A stretch of 64,000 nucleotides of DNA from Loxodes magnus (lineage: Eukaryota > Ciliophora > Karyorelictea > Loxodida > Loxodidae). The notes under the pieces are model-generated. The model ran no database searches. It saw only the letters and a list, made by a program, of their open reading frames with translations, and was not told where the DNA came from. The DNA lies in contig CAMPDV010000105.1 of assembly GCA_946699065.1 (NCBI GenBank), forward strand, positions 558,001 to 622,000, read 5' to 3'. Shown in pieces: positions 11,341-21,007 of the stretch (positions are counted from its first letter, which is position 1; every line of letters starts with the position of its first letter). Made by a program: the position numbers and the translations under genes.

Positions 11341-12205
11341 ATTAATATGCTTATAAAAAAAAAATGGATTAATCTCTTCGACTCTCAAAAAATTAACTTA
11401 GAAACCTAAAGAGAAAAGTGGCAAAAGAAATTTAGAAAAAATAATAACAATAGGAGGAGTCAAGCTCTTCTTCAGAAAGTAAAGTTATGGTAGGATAAAT
11501 AGAGATAAGTTAACCTAAAAACGAAACTAATCAAAAACTTTAAATTTAATTAGACCAAATGTAAAAAGTAATCTCAAATTATGAAGAAACAACTTACAAC
11601 TTAGGCGAAAAAATACGGGAACTAATGAGTAACATAGAAGATTAGAACAACTAATTACTAATACCTAGAAGATAACTTATTTGTAGCAAATTAATAACGG
11701 AAGAATAACTCTGAACTTAATCATAATAAAATTTTAAATACGACACAAAAATGGAAATAGAAAATACCAATAGAATTAAAAACAGAATTGTATCCAGAAA
11801 AAGAAATGATTGCTACAAATTTCATTAAAAGATTAGAAAATATAGAAAATAAATTATCATAAAAAAGAACGAAATAAAGACAATAATACAAACTTTGTTG
11901 ATGTTGCAAATCAAATCAACATATTTTAAAAAACTGTTGATAATGAAAGAAAATAAACGAATAAGAGCAGAAAAGAACATGGAGACAACTCAATAAACTA
12001 TGAATAACTCCAACAGGGATCTACAAATAAAAGCTTTTTGCAAGACCACTTGAACGGTTACAGTGGTAACCTTCCACTTAATAAAAAGGTCGTGGATCAC
12101 ACCCACGTTAAAAAAACTGTCAGCAGGAACTGGTTGCAATTCCAGAGAATGCAAAACTCTACTAACTTTAAGTATATTATTATTATTATTATTAATATGC
12201 TTATA
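11341..12205 (+). mobile_element. Retroposon insertion with 15-bp target-site duplication
   Basis: An 835-bp insert (11356-12190) is flanked by the direct repeat ATTAATATGCTTATA (11341-11355 and 12191-12205). The empty site with a single copy of the repeat is present at 29573-29587. The insert begins with an A-run directly before an ATG and ends in repeated ATT, as expected of target-primed reverse transcription. Confidence 0.85.
11364..12190 (+). CDS. ORF1-like protein encoded by the retroposon
   Basis: ATG 11364 opens MDQSLRLSKNQLRNLKRKVA, then a Ser-rich and Gln-rich stretch (QQQQEESSSSSE), a helical part and a basic C-terminal part, all in one frame with TAA/TAG as Gln. No reverse transcriptase or nuclease motif. 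Related N-terminus (MEQSIRISKNQARMIRKKVA) at 15771, so it belongs to a family. Probably a nucleic-acid-binding ORF1-type protein of a non-autonomous element. The end is not set by an in-frame TGA I could identify. Confidence 0.45.
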
Positions 12206-12429
12206 TAACTTATTTAGATAGGAAGATAGTTAAAAGATCATTAATTATGGCAATAATTTAATAATTAAATGGGATATCTTTACTATATATGTTTTCAAAA
12301 CAATATGCTAGATGATTAATTATAGAATATTTAAAAATAAACTAAATAAAGAAATAAATAATTTACTTATTTTAATAAACTTCAAATTTAATTTTAGATT
12401 AAAACCATTTATATTATATTTATTATATA

Positions 12430-12735
12430 TCATTTATTTTAAATACCAAAAATAATACAACTGAGATCGACTTTAACTCTGGCAGCTTGAAATACGTCAT
12501 GTGCAAAAAACGAACAAAAATCTAGGTAGGAGCCAAGAGATAAAGAGACATCAAGAAGTGTTTATGATGAAAGATGCTAGATACTAAGGTCTCTAAGAGT
12601 AGCATTCTGATCACGATTCTATAGAAAGCTAGACTCATAAAGGAAAGCTGGCACCGTGAAAGAAAAAAATGTATTTTACTTTAAAAAAGTTTATAAAAGA
12701 ACTGCGAGCCCATTGGGTTCTAGACTGTATAATAT
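12430..12735 (+). mobile_element. SINE-like family A, subfamily 2
   Basis: A roughly 300-bp element defined by a shared core (gatgaaagatgctagatactaa, aggtctctaagagtag, ctatagaaag) and a terminal hairpin GAGCCC-ATT-GGGTTC. Copies at 29820, 40625 and 58155 occupy the equivalent place in the composite unit. Confidence 0.7.
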
Positions 12736-13440
12736 AATGTTTTGAATATAAATGAGTAATTTTATAATATTAGTTTAGTTTAAGGTTTGATTGTTATAGA
12801 AAAAAGTTAGATTTGAATATTTGAAGTTACTTATAAAATGTTGATATTAAATCTGGTTGAGTAATGAATTGAATATAGTTACTTTAGGTATGTATTTAAA
12901 GGTTAATCTATATAATTAGGATAAATAGTAAATAATTAGATTGATGTAATAATTAGGTAAATAATAGGAATTAGATATTTGATTAGCAGTTTTATGTATT
13001 AATATGATTTAAATCTGGTTGGTAAATATTGTTTTTAAGTATAATATATAATAATAAATAAAAAGATTTGATAATTAAATGAATTAATATTTGAAGTAAT
13101 AAATGTATCTTGAGATACTTAAACAATGATTTAGTTTTAATAAAAAGATTATTATTTAAATTATATGTTGATATATAAATTGGTTCTCTAAAAGACATTA
13201 TAATTTAAAGATATAATGGAAATTATTATTGCTTTTAAAGTTTTAACGCTAAGATTTATTATTTTTTGTTTATTTTATAAATTGATTAATTAGTTTTATT
13301 TAAATAATATTTATTATCAAATTATACATTTCTCTTTTAAAAATCATCAACTTTAATGCTTTCAATATTATTCATTTACAACAAGGCAGTACCAATACCT
13401 TAAAAGCATAACACAACTATTACCTACATTACTTACATTT
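12736..13440. repeat. AT-rich island with GC-skew flip, copy 1
   Basis: About 700 bp, also at 30121-30830, 40926-41630 and 58456-59160, with about one difference per copy; 12992-13198 appears identical in all four. 12841-12960 has 21 G and 3 C; 13321-13440 has 5 G and 25 C. A minus-strand frame from 13198 (MSFREPIYIST) is open, but composition alone explains this and I do not call a gene. Confidence 0.7.
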
Positions 13441-13454
13441 TATTATTTTTCAAT

Positions 13455-13805
13455 ACGGTGGAAAGTCCTTTCCTTAGGATACTGCTTGCAGGCCCAGCAA
13501 GGCAACTAAAAAACTGAGCGCGGGCGAAGGATAAATAGGAGGAAGAGAAACAAATAACAAGAGAAGGAGATGCGAAAAACTGGAGAACTCTGAATGTCAG
13601 GAGGAAATTTTCTTCATCATAGTTCGGGGAAATTTACCTGTAATCGCATATTGTATCCTATGCTTTGGAAGGAAAAATTACAGGGACGTACTGCAGGAAG
13701 AGAAAACAAAGATAGAGAGACCCATAAAATTTAATTTTTCGACATTAAATAAAATTATTTTAAAGAGCTGCGCACCAACGAAGTGCTACGTTCTCTATAA
13801 TACAA
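13455..13805 (+). mobile_element. SINE-like family B, full-length copy
   Basis: About 350 bp beginning acggtggaaagtcctttcctt and running through gaggaagagaaacaaataac, atcgcatattgtatcctatg and tttttcgacattaaataaaa to the 3' hairpin (13769-13800). A T/A-rich tail with ttta units follows. Copies at 30835, 41636, 53610 and 59165; reversed at 25507. Confidence 0.75.
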
Positions 13806-14111
13806 TTTATGTATTTATTCATTTATTATTATAAATAATTACTTTTAAGTTGCTATTAAAAGTATAAAGTTTAAATTATATTAAATAACTAAAAAAATAA
13901 AGATTAAACCTAGGATCTTAAAATTTTAGTAGTTTTTTAATAGTCAAATAGAAATAAAGTAAAAAAAAGAAAAATATAAAAATAAATTAGCTTAAATAAT
14001 TTATGGATACATTTATGAGCATAAGAACAATACATCCTTCATAGCAAGGATTTTTAAAGAAGAGATAAACATTACATCAAGTTTTAACTTTATAATCATA
14101 TATATAAATAA

Positions 14112-14430
14112 ATAATTAGGAGCAATTTTCCAACTGACATTTACTTAGATCTGATACAAGCAAGTACCTATGGGCGAAGAACTGAACAAGAATCTAAAAG
14201 GATCCAAGAAAGACAACAAAGACTAAAGAGGCATCAAATAACGTTATTGATGAAAGATACCAGATACTTAGGTCTCTTGGGGAATATTCCGATCACGATC
14301 TATAGAAGACAAGAATCACAAAGGATGCTAGCAATGTGGAAGACTTCAGAAGAATATTTTTTAAGTTTAAAAATCTTGATTAAAGAACTGCGCGCCAACA
14401 AAAGTGCTACGCGCTTTATAATGTTTTTTT
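14112..14430 (+). mobile_element. SINE-like family A, subfamily 1
   Basis: It opens aattaggagcaattttccaact (a degenerate form of the ggagg...cctcc head of other copies), carries the gatgaaagataccagatact core and ends with the hairpin tgcgcgccaac...gtgctacgcgc. Copies at 23936, 31475, 42290 and 59820; reversed at 42945 and 60470. Confidence 0.75.
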
Positions 14431-15525
14431 TAAATTGTTAATTTTTATATAGTTTAAGGCTTGATTCTTAAAAGTACAAAAAATAATAAGAGATTGATTG
14501 AATTTGAAGTTAGTTATATTGAATATTGATATTAAATCTACTAATGTATAAAGTTGAATTATGTTGTTTGCTATAGAGATTAAATTTAAAGTATTATCTT
14601 AAATATTTAATAGAATTTCAGAAGATACATTATTTAAATTATAAACTAAACTTATTTTTTGTCTAAAAAGAATATCAAAAGTAAAACTAAATAATTTGGA
14701 GATAAAAAATGAAATAATGGAAAATTAAATGATTATGCACTTTTTTAAGGCTGATTCACTTTTATAAATGATTTAGCTTTATTTAATAAATTTAAGTAGG
14801 AATTAAAATGTAAATTTTTAATTATTATATATTTGAACTAATAAAGCTAAAATAATAAATTTTAATATTTTTAAAAGCTGCGCGTTTATGAGGTGCTATG
14901 CGCTATGTAATTTGAATAGATTTATAAAGTTTCTGTTTTTAAAAATATATCTACATAAAAGGATATATCTGCATTTTTATTAAATAAGTTAAAATATTTT
15001 TATAGATTAATCTAATAATAACGAATACTAAATATTAGTCTTTTACTTTAAATTTGTTTATAAATATGCTTTATTTATAAATCTTATTAATTTACTTATA
15101 TAAATAATTAACATTATTTAAATATGACTAGAGAGCTAAATTATTTTAATTTTAGATAATGGATTAAACATAGATAGATAATATTAACTTTAAAAAATCA
15201 TATTATTCAAATTATAAAATTTTAAATTATTAAAAACAGTCAATTTTAGGAAAAATTATATCATTATCTTCAAGTTAATTTAAACCTAACTAATACCAAA
15301 TAAATTTAAATCAATTCAAAATCTTCCAACCAAAAAAATTAATCTTTATTAAAATTAATCAAATTATACATATCTAAATTTATAAATCATTTTCCAAAAA
15401 CATTTATTTCAAATTTTAAACTTAGATATGTATATAATCAAAAATCATTTCTTCTAAAACCCTCTTCTAAACAGAATCCATCAAATTACATATAACAACT
15501 CAAAAATATACAAATCAAGTTTTTT
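14431..15525. repeat. AT-rich island with GC-skew flip, second type
   Basis: Repeated at 31790-32905 almost without change, and in part at 42611-42945 and 60141-60470. Weakly similar to the 12736 island (ttgatattaaatct block). 14461-14580 has 19 G and 5 C; 15361-15480 has 3 G and 20 C. A solitary copy of the 3' hairpin lies at 14876-14911. Confidence 0.65.
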
Positions 15526-15763
15526 TTCTTTTTAAGAAACGTATAAGAGCTGGAACCAAAAGTCGCATATCAAGGTCTAACACATAAATACTAAAAAACG
15601 AAAATCTCCATCAAGTTATTCTGAGAATTGAACAAATAGAATCTAAATTCAATAATTAGCAGAATTTACTGAAAACTTATTTCTAAAAAATACAACAACA
15701 AATTACCCCATGGATGTGGAACCGAATCTTCAATCAGCAAAATTTTCGATAGTAAAGAATAGA
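15526..15763 (+). pseudogene. Fragment of zinc-knuckle element (E6)
   Basis: It matches 32905-33135 and, more distantly, 26940-27150, starting at aagaaacgtataagagctgg. The match stops at 15763 where another element begins. No intact domain. Confidence 0.5.
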
Positions 15764-15965
15764 AAGTTAAAAAAAATGGAGTAGTCAATAAGAATATCTA
15801 AGAACTAAGCCAGAATGATTAGAAAGAAAGTAGCTAAGACTATTAGACAATAAGAAAAGTTGAACTAATCGAGCTCTTCCTTCCAAGGTAAGAGCATGGT
15901 GGGTATTCTAGAGAAGGAAGAGAACTAAACTAAAACAGTATTAATAACAATGGAACAATATTGGA
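15764..15965 (+). pseudogene. 5' fragment of ORF1-like retroposon
   Basis: An A-run followed by ATG (MEQSIRISKNQARMIRKKVAKT) and a Gln/Ser-rich stretch, the same N-terminal layout as the retroposon at 11364. The fragment ends where the tail of a minus-strand element begins (15966 on). Confidence 0.55.
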
Positions 15966-16836
15966 AACTAAAAAGTTAAAGTTAAAAGTTAAAAAGCTTT
16001 GTTAAAGCCTTAGTAGTCAGCCATCTGACCTATTCTATCAGCTTGTCTCTATTAGTTTTGTCTTGAATTCCTACTAGGCTTAGTTAGGCGGTGTAGCACT
16101 TCATTAGTGCACCATCCTTTAATATTCGGAATAGTTTTGGTCTTGCACTTAGCGTTTCTAATTATTTATCCAAGGATTAAAATTTGAATTAAAGAATTTT
16201 TTCTATAAATTTTTCCGCTTTATGTTGGATATATCCTAAATAGTTTTCTAAAAATATCGTATTTATTCTTTCTTTAAATTTCGCTTAGATAGTAGTAGTA
16301 TTTTCATTGGTGTTATTTATTGCACACGTAGCATTTTATTCTTCTTTTAAACTATTATTCCTGTAACACTTATTTAATTTAAATTTACTACTTATTTTAA
16401 ATAAACGTTTACTGTTTATTTTAATTTGAGGCTTCATTTTCTATTTCCATAGGATCTGATTAATTCTGTTAAAACGAAAATGGCGTTACCTGAATTTATT
16501 ATTAAATTTAAAGAATTCTTTGTTCCAGTTTGTTTTCTATTTCTTATGATGATTAATATGTTTTTCAAGTAAAGACGTTATTATTTTTTCTAATTTTTCT
16601 ACTTTATCAGTGAGGTATCTATTTTTAAACATAAACTCTTTTAATAACTTAGATAATATTTCTATTTGAGTTTGTGTCGGAAGTTTTTTTAATTCTGGAT
16701 TTCCAAGTGGTTAATGTTCGTCATATCAATCATATTTCTCACTTTCACTCATTGTAATTATTTCGCTTTTTTATTTTTTAGAGAATTTTCCTGTTTAAAT
16801 GTTTTGTTCAAAGTTCTGTTATTTCTTAGAAGCCAT
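15966..16836 (-). CDS. ORF1-like protein of a LINE-like element, copy 2
   Basis: The better-preserved copy of the 1545-2400 reading frame: MASKKQQNFEQ..., a Lys/Glu-rich coiled-coil segment (LTDKVEKLEKIITSLLEK), then a basic Asn-rich part. It is followed on the minus strand by a hairpin with outer stem GGTG/CACC and inner stem GCAC/GTGC, and by a tail of AACTTT units at 15973-15997 longer than in copy 1. No in-frame TGA marks an end. Probably the nucleic-acid-binding protein of a non-LTR element; the mate encoding reverse transcriptase is not in this window. Confidence 0.45.
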
Positions 16837-17372
16837 TTTATATATATATGTCAATAATAATAAATAATAATAAACAAAATTTAATTTAAAATAAATAAAA
16901 TGAAACACTTAATTACATTTTTTAAATAATAATCAAGATTATAAACTAACTTTGCCATTATAAATAATATTTTAACTACTTCACAAAAAAATGAAAATTT
17001 ATTCAGAATTTAAATCTTTTACTTACCTTGAAAATTTACAAAATCTAAAAATAAAATAAAAGTTAAAAATAAATCAATAACAAATTTCATTAAATGAAAA
17101 AATACTTAAATTTATTATTTGTCTTCATTTACTATAATTATATTTAAAATATTTTTAAACATAACCATTTTTTAAATCACATACTTTCACTAATTTTCAA
17201 TAACCTATATTATTTCTCAAACTTTTTTAAGATAAGAATATAAAACCTTTTAAATAAATAAAAAGCATTAAGCAAACACTTCAAAAACTACAAACATAAT
17301 TACCATTAAACATTCATTTAAATGAATAACCAATAATTTATATCTTTAATCGTAAAATTAAATTAAGTCAAA
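16837..17372. other. AT-rich spacer, duplicate of 2401-2938
   Basis: Same sequence as the first copy apart from a few substitutions and one short deletion near 17213. No gene recognised. Confidence 0.4.
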
Positions 17373-18212
17373 TCATAAGTTACTCATCTCGAAACCCTCC
17401 ACTTTCTTATCATCTTGTCATATCCATCTATTATCAACACTCAATGCTATAGAATATATTGATTCTGTGTGTCCTTACAAAGTCTATATACACTCACCCT
17501 TATCAAAGTTCCAGATCTTGATTGTTTTATCTCTTGAACCAGAAAATATAACACTTGAATCAACACTTAACTGAAGTCTTGATATACCATCTGCATGACC
17601 TTGAAGAGTACGAATACACTAACCAGAAGAGAAGTCCCATATCTTAATATTACTGTCAACCGAACCCGATATTATATACTTATCATCCTTAGACACTATC
17701 ACCGATAAAACTCAGCCTGAATGCCCATAAAGATTTCGCGCAGGAAGTCCAGTCTTGAAATTCCAGATCTTTATAGTTTTATCCAAAGATCCTGATATAA
17801 TATATTTAGAGTCATAGGAGATTACTACTGATTAAACATCAGAAGCATGTCCTGTTATAGTTCTTAGGAGAGCACCATTGTGGAAATTTCAGATCTTTAT
17901 GATTTTATCATCAGATCCTGATATAATATAATTAGAGTCCGGGGAGATTACTACCGAGCGAACATGTAAAGTATGTCCTGTTATAGTTCTTAGGAGAGTA
18001 CCTGTCTGGAAATTCCAGATCTTTATCGAATATTCAGAACATCCTGAACCTGATACAATTCAATTCAGGTCACTTGATATGGATACCGATAAAACAGCTG
18101 AGGTGTGACCAGTGAGGATTTAGTATAAAAAATATTCAAAAAATACCTTTACTTTGGTCATAACTGATCTTATTTATTAGTTTTTAGTAGCATAAGTTGG
18201 GCAGAATTTCAT
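17373..18212 (-). CDS. WD40-repeat protein (W2), one blade fewer than W1
   Basis: A 280-codon copy of W1. It lacks exactly 126 bp (42 codons), one whole WD40 repeat. It shares the 13-nt loss in the last blade and the same TGA end, so those predate the duplication. TGA at KIW Trp positions is kept. Upstream it retains the W1 promoter and the first codons of the divergent membrane-protein gene, then homology stops at 18264. It may be transcribed but its partner gene is missing. Confidence 0.65.
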
Positions 18213-18264
18213 ACTTAAAATGAAGTAGAGATACTTTCCCTAGGATGTGGTTTCTCGCTCTTAG
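18213..18264 (+). pseudogene. Orphan start of the membrane-protein gene
   Basis: It carries ATG TGG TTT CTC GCT CTT (MWFLAL) exactly as at 3937, then the match ends inside the signal peptide and unrelated sequence follows. This is a duplication breakpoint; the body of the gene reappears at 21008. Confidence 0.7.
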
Positions 18265-19640
18265 GAGTTTTCTTAAAAAAATACTTTTAGTAATCTGCTT
18301 TTTTTTTCTCCATTTTAATTTTTATAGCTTACTTCAATAACTATTTAACTAAAATAACTCCACTTAATTTTACTGACTTAATTTCAATACAATTAAACAA
18401 TTAAATATTTATTAAGCATACTCATAAATATCTTGTTTCTTAAACATTGATTTATAAATTGTATTTTTGTCTTAAAACAAAACAAGATATTAAACTTATA
18501 GTGTACAAGCTTTTACAATTTTAATTATTTTATATCTTTTTACTTTTAAATAAAAGGATAAATTATTATATAAAAAGTTTGATAACGAAGAATTATATCC
18601 TTATTATAATAACTTTAATATGGATTTATTAATTACAACTTATTTGTGTTTTAAATAAAAGACTCTTAATAAGAAAAGCTTATTTCTTTATAGACCCTTT
18701 TTAATGATAAATAAAAATGTAAAATAGTTTTAAAGCTACTGTTATTAATTATTATTTTTCACTTACATTTGAATCAAAAAAATAATAAATTTAAGCTTTT
18801 TGCTAATTAAAAAATAGAAATAAAATAAGTTTCTTATTAATTAGTTTGAATATTAAAAAACATTAAATTATTTAAAACAAAGCATTTAAATTTCGACTTT
18901 ATAAGATAAACTCTTTTAATTGCCCATTTTCTTACTACTATTTAATTAAAACTTTTTATTTATAAAGGTCTCTCTTAAAATAATAAACTAATATAGTTTA
19001 TTACTTTTAATGGTTATTCTAAGCAAAATAGGTTATATAAATGTAATAAATAGAAGTAGTAGAAAGTAAATATTTAAACTAACTAGAAATGGTGTATCAC
19101 TAATTTTATCTTACAATTATGAAATAGTAATATTTAATTATATTATTAAAATAAGCTTTAATATGTTTAATTATGTCTATTAAATACTTAAAATTTAATC
19201 CTTTTAGCTTTATTAGTATTAATTTAAATTTAATTTCTCTTTAATTTATAAAGATATTAGATTAGTTATAATTAATAATACATTTAGATCACTTTCTCTT
19301 TTATAGCAAACTAATATTATATTTATTATTTATGTTATGTTTGGAATTATCATTTCAAATTAATAATACCTAACCTATTTTACTTTATATTACACTTATT
19401 TCTTTTCTTCTATTCAAATCTATATTATATTGTTACTACTATTAATACTCTCTTTCTCAAAATAAGTTCTTTGTTATTAACAAAATTTATAAGCTTTTAA
19501 GAAACAAAAAATATCTTTACTATCTTCTATTACTATTTTCTGAATTAATAGAAAGAGTAAACTTAACATAATATGTTTCTTTGTAATAAGCATGAGATAA
19601 TATAAATATTAGATTAGCTAATATAAATTATGTAAACTAA
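18265..19640. other. AT-rich sequence, nothing recognised
   Basis: No repeat partner in the window and no domain in any frame. Homopolymer runs of T and A are common. Confidence 0.4.
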
Positions 19641-19645
19641 AATTA

Positions 19646-20640
19646 ATGCCACAAGAAATCCTAGTCTAGTTGGCTTTAGTTCCAAAATTAAAAAAGAATA
19701 CAGTCTTTAGTAGTAATAACAAAGGATTTAAATAAACATAATGAAAGTAAGAAACAAATTAAACCTACAAGGTAAGAATTTTAAATCTTAAATTGAACTT
19801 TATTTATTAAAAGACTAAAGAATATCATTTGCAATCTAGAATGAAATAGCTTCTAAATTCCAATTTTTCTGAATAAATTAAAAGAATCAATTGTAACGAA
19901 AAGACATGCTTGATATTTAAAAAATAATCAAGTTTGCAAGTAGTTACAGATTGTATATTGAGCGTGGTTTAACAAGTGTTTCTTAAGATAAAATAGAATA
20001 GCAAAAGTTTTACAGAAGAATTAAATAATTATAGAATTCTGGTGCTTCTAAATGAAAAAAACGAAATCACTAAAATTTAATTAATCAAAGTAATAAATAA
20101 AAAAGCGGTGAATAAATGAGAAATGTACATGTCCAAGGTGTTTGCCAAAATGTCTACTTTGAAATTATAAATCTAAGAATTGTCCTTTTGAAAAAAAAAT
20201 GTAAATCCTTCTAGAACGACAAATATTCAATGACTTTTATAAAATCTAGATTGAAATATTAATGTGATAGTTTGATATCTAAATTTTCAAAGTAGCATAA
20301 TTGTACACACTCTTTAAGTTTTTCATTTTCTTGATTATCTTGAATCAAAAATTTTTAGTTGTGTTCATTTTTTATATTCTTAGGAATGTAAAAATTGTGG
20401 TCATTTTTTCCAAAGTTGCAATATTTTAGACTAAACGTTGATCCATTCTCTAGACTATACAATAAGCATAAATTTAAATCCCAAAACTACAACAACATTC
20501 ATACTTTAGTCTCTTTAAAAAATTATCTATCAAATCTTTTAAAATTCTATCTACTTAACTTCTCTCTTCTTCATTTAGATCATATTACTCTAATTGATTT
20601 TCCTTATATCTCTAAGCTAAAATGAACCTAAAATATTAAC
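19646..20640 (+). CDS. Candidate Cys-rich protein gene
   Basis: ATG 19646 opens MPQEILVQLALVPKLKKN and the same frame stays free of TGA-dense stretches to 20640. A second frame over 20121-20186 holds a cluster KCTCPRCLPKCLLWNYKSKN, six Cys in about 22 codons, unusual in such AT-rich DNA. The first frame later has ECKNCGHFFQSC. Either could be a zinc-binding site; which frame is translated, and whether a small intron joins them, I cannot tell. No similar copy in the window. Confidence 0.25.
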
Positions 20641-21007
20641 TACCACAAAAAGCATTAAAGCTAAATTTTATTTTTAAATTAGTTTAATATACTTATTAAC
20701 AAATATTTTGTAAATAAAAGCTTAGAATGAAATATATTGTATATTTAAAGGTTTAATGTATCTTGTTAGTTTCTTAAGATACATAAATAAGAAGTATTAT
20801 ACAGAATTAGGCTATCTTTAATTAAAGATACTGAGTATTGTAAACTTAATAATTTATTAATTTAACTAGTAATGCTCCAATATAATAAATAATCAATTAA
20901 ATACTTTAATTAATTTGTTAACTCTGAGGAGAGTACTTTAAAGTTGTTTTTTTGGTCAGTTTGAACTTGCTTTATTCTCTGATCATTTCTATTTACTGCT
21001 CTTTGAT
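20641..21007. other. AT-rich spacer before membrane-protein copy 2
   Basis: No gene recognised. The sequence differs from that before copy 1, so copy 2 has a different 5' flank. Confidence 0.35.

Noticed and set aside
12060-12140. GC-richer segment near the retroposon 3' end as a possible tRNA or structured RNA
   Set aside because: I could not fold a cloverleaf and found no B box; more likely the 3' UTR of the element.
12992-13198. 68-codon minus-strand ORF (MSFREPIYIST...) identical in four copies
   Set aside because: Identity covers the whole non-coding island, not just this frame, and composition is what random AT-rich DNA gives. Not called as a gene.
15966-18264. Retrotransposed chimeric transcript (WD40 plus ORF1-like element)
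   Set aside because: Both lie on the same strand and the copy ends at an element tail, which is suggestive, but I found no target-site duplication, so a segmental copy is as likely.
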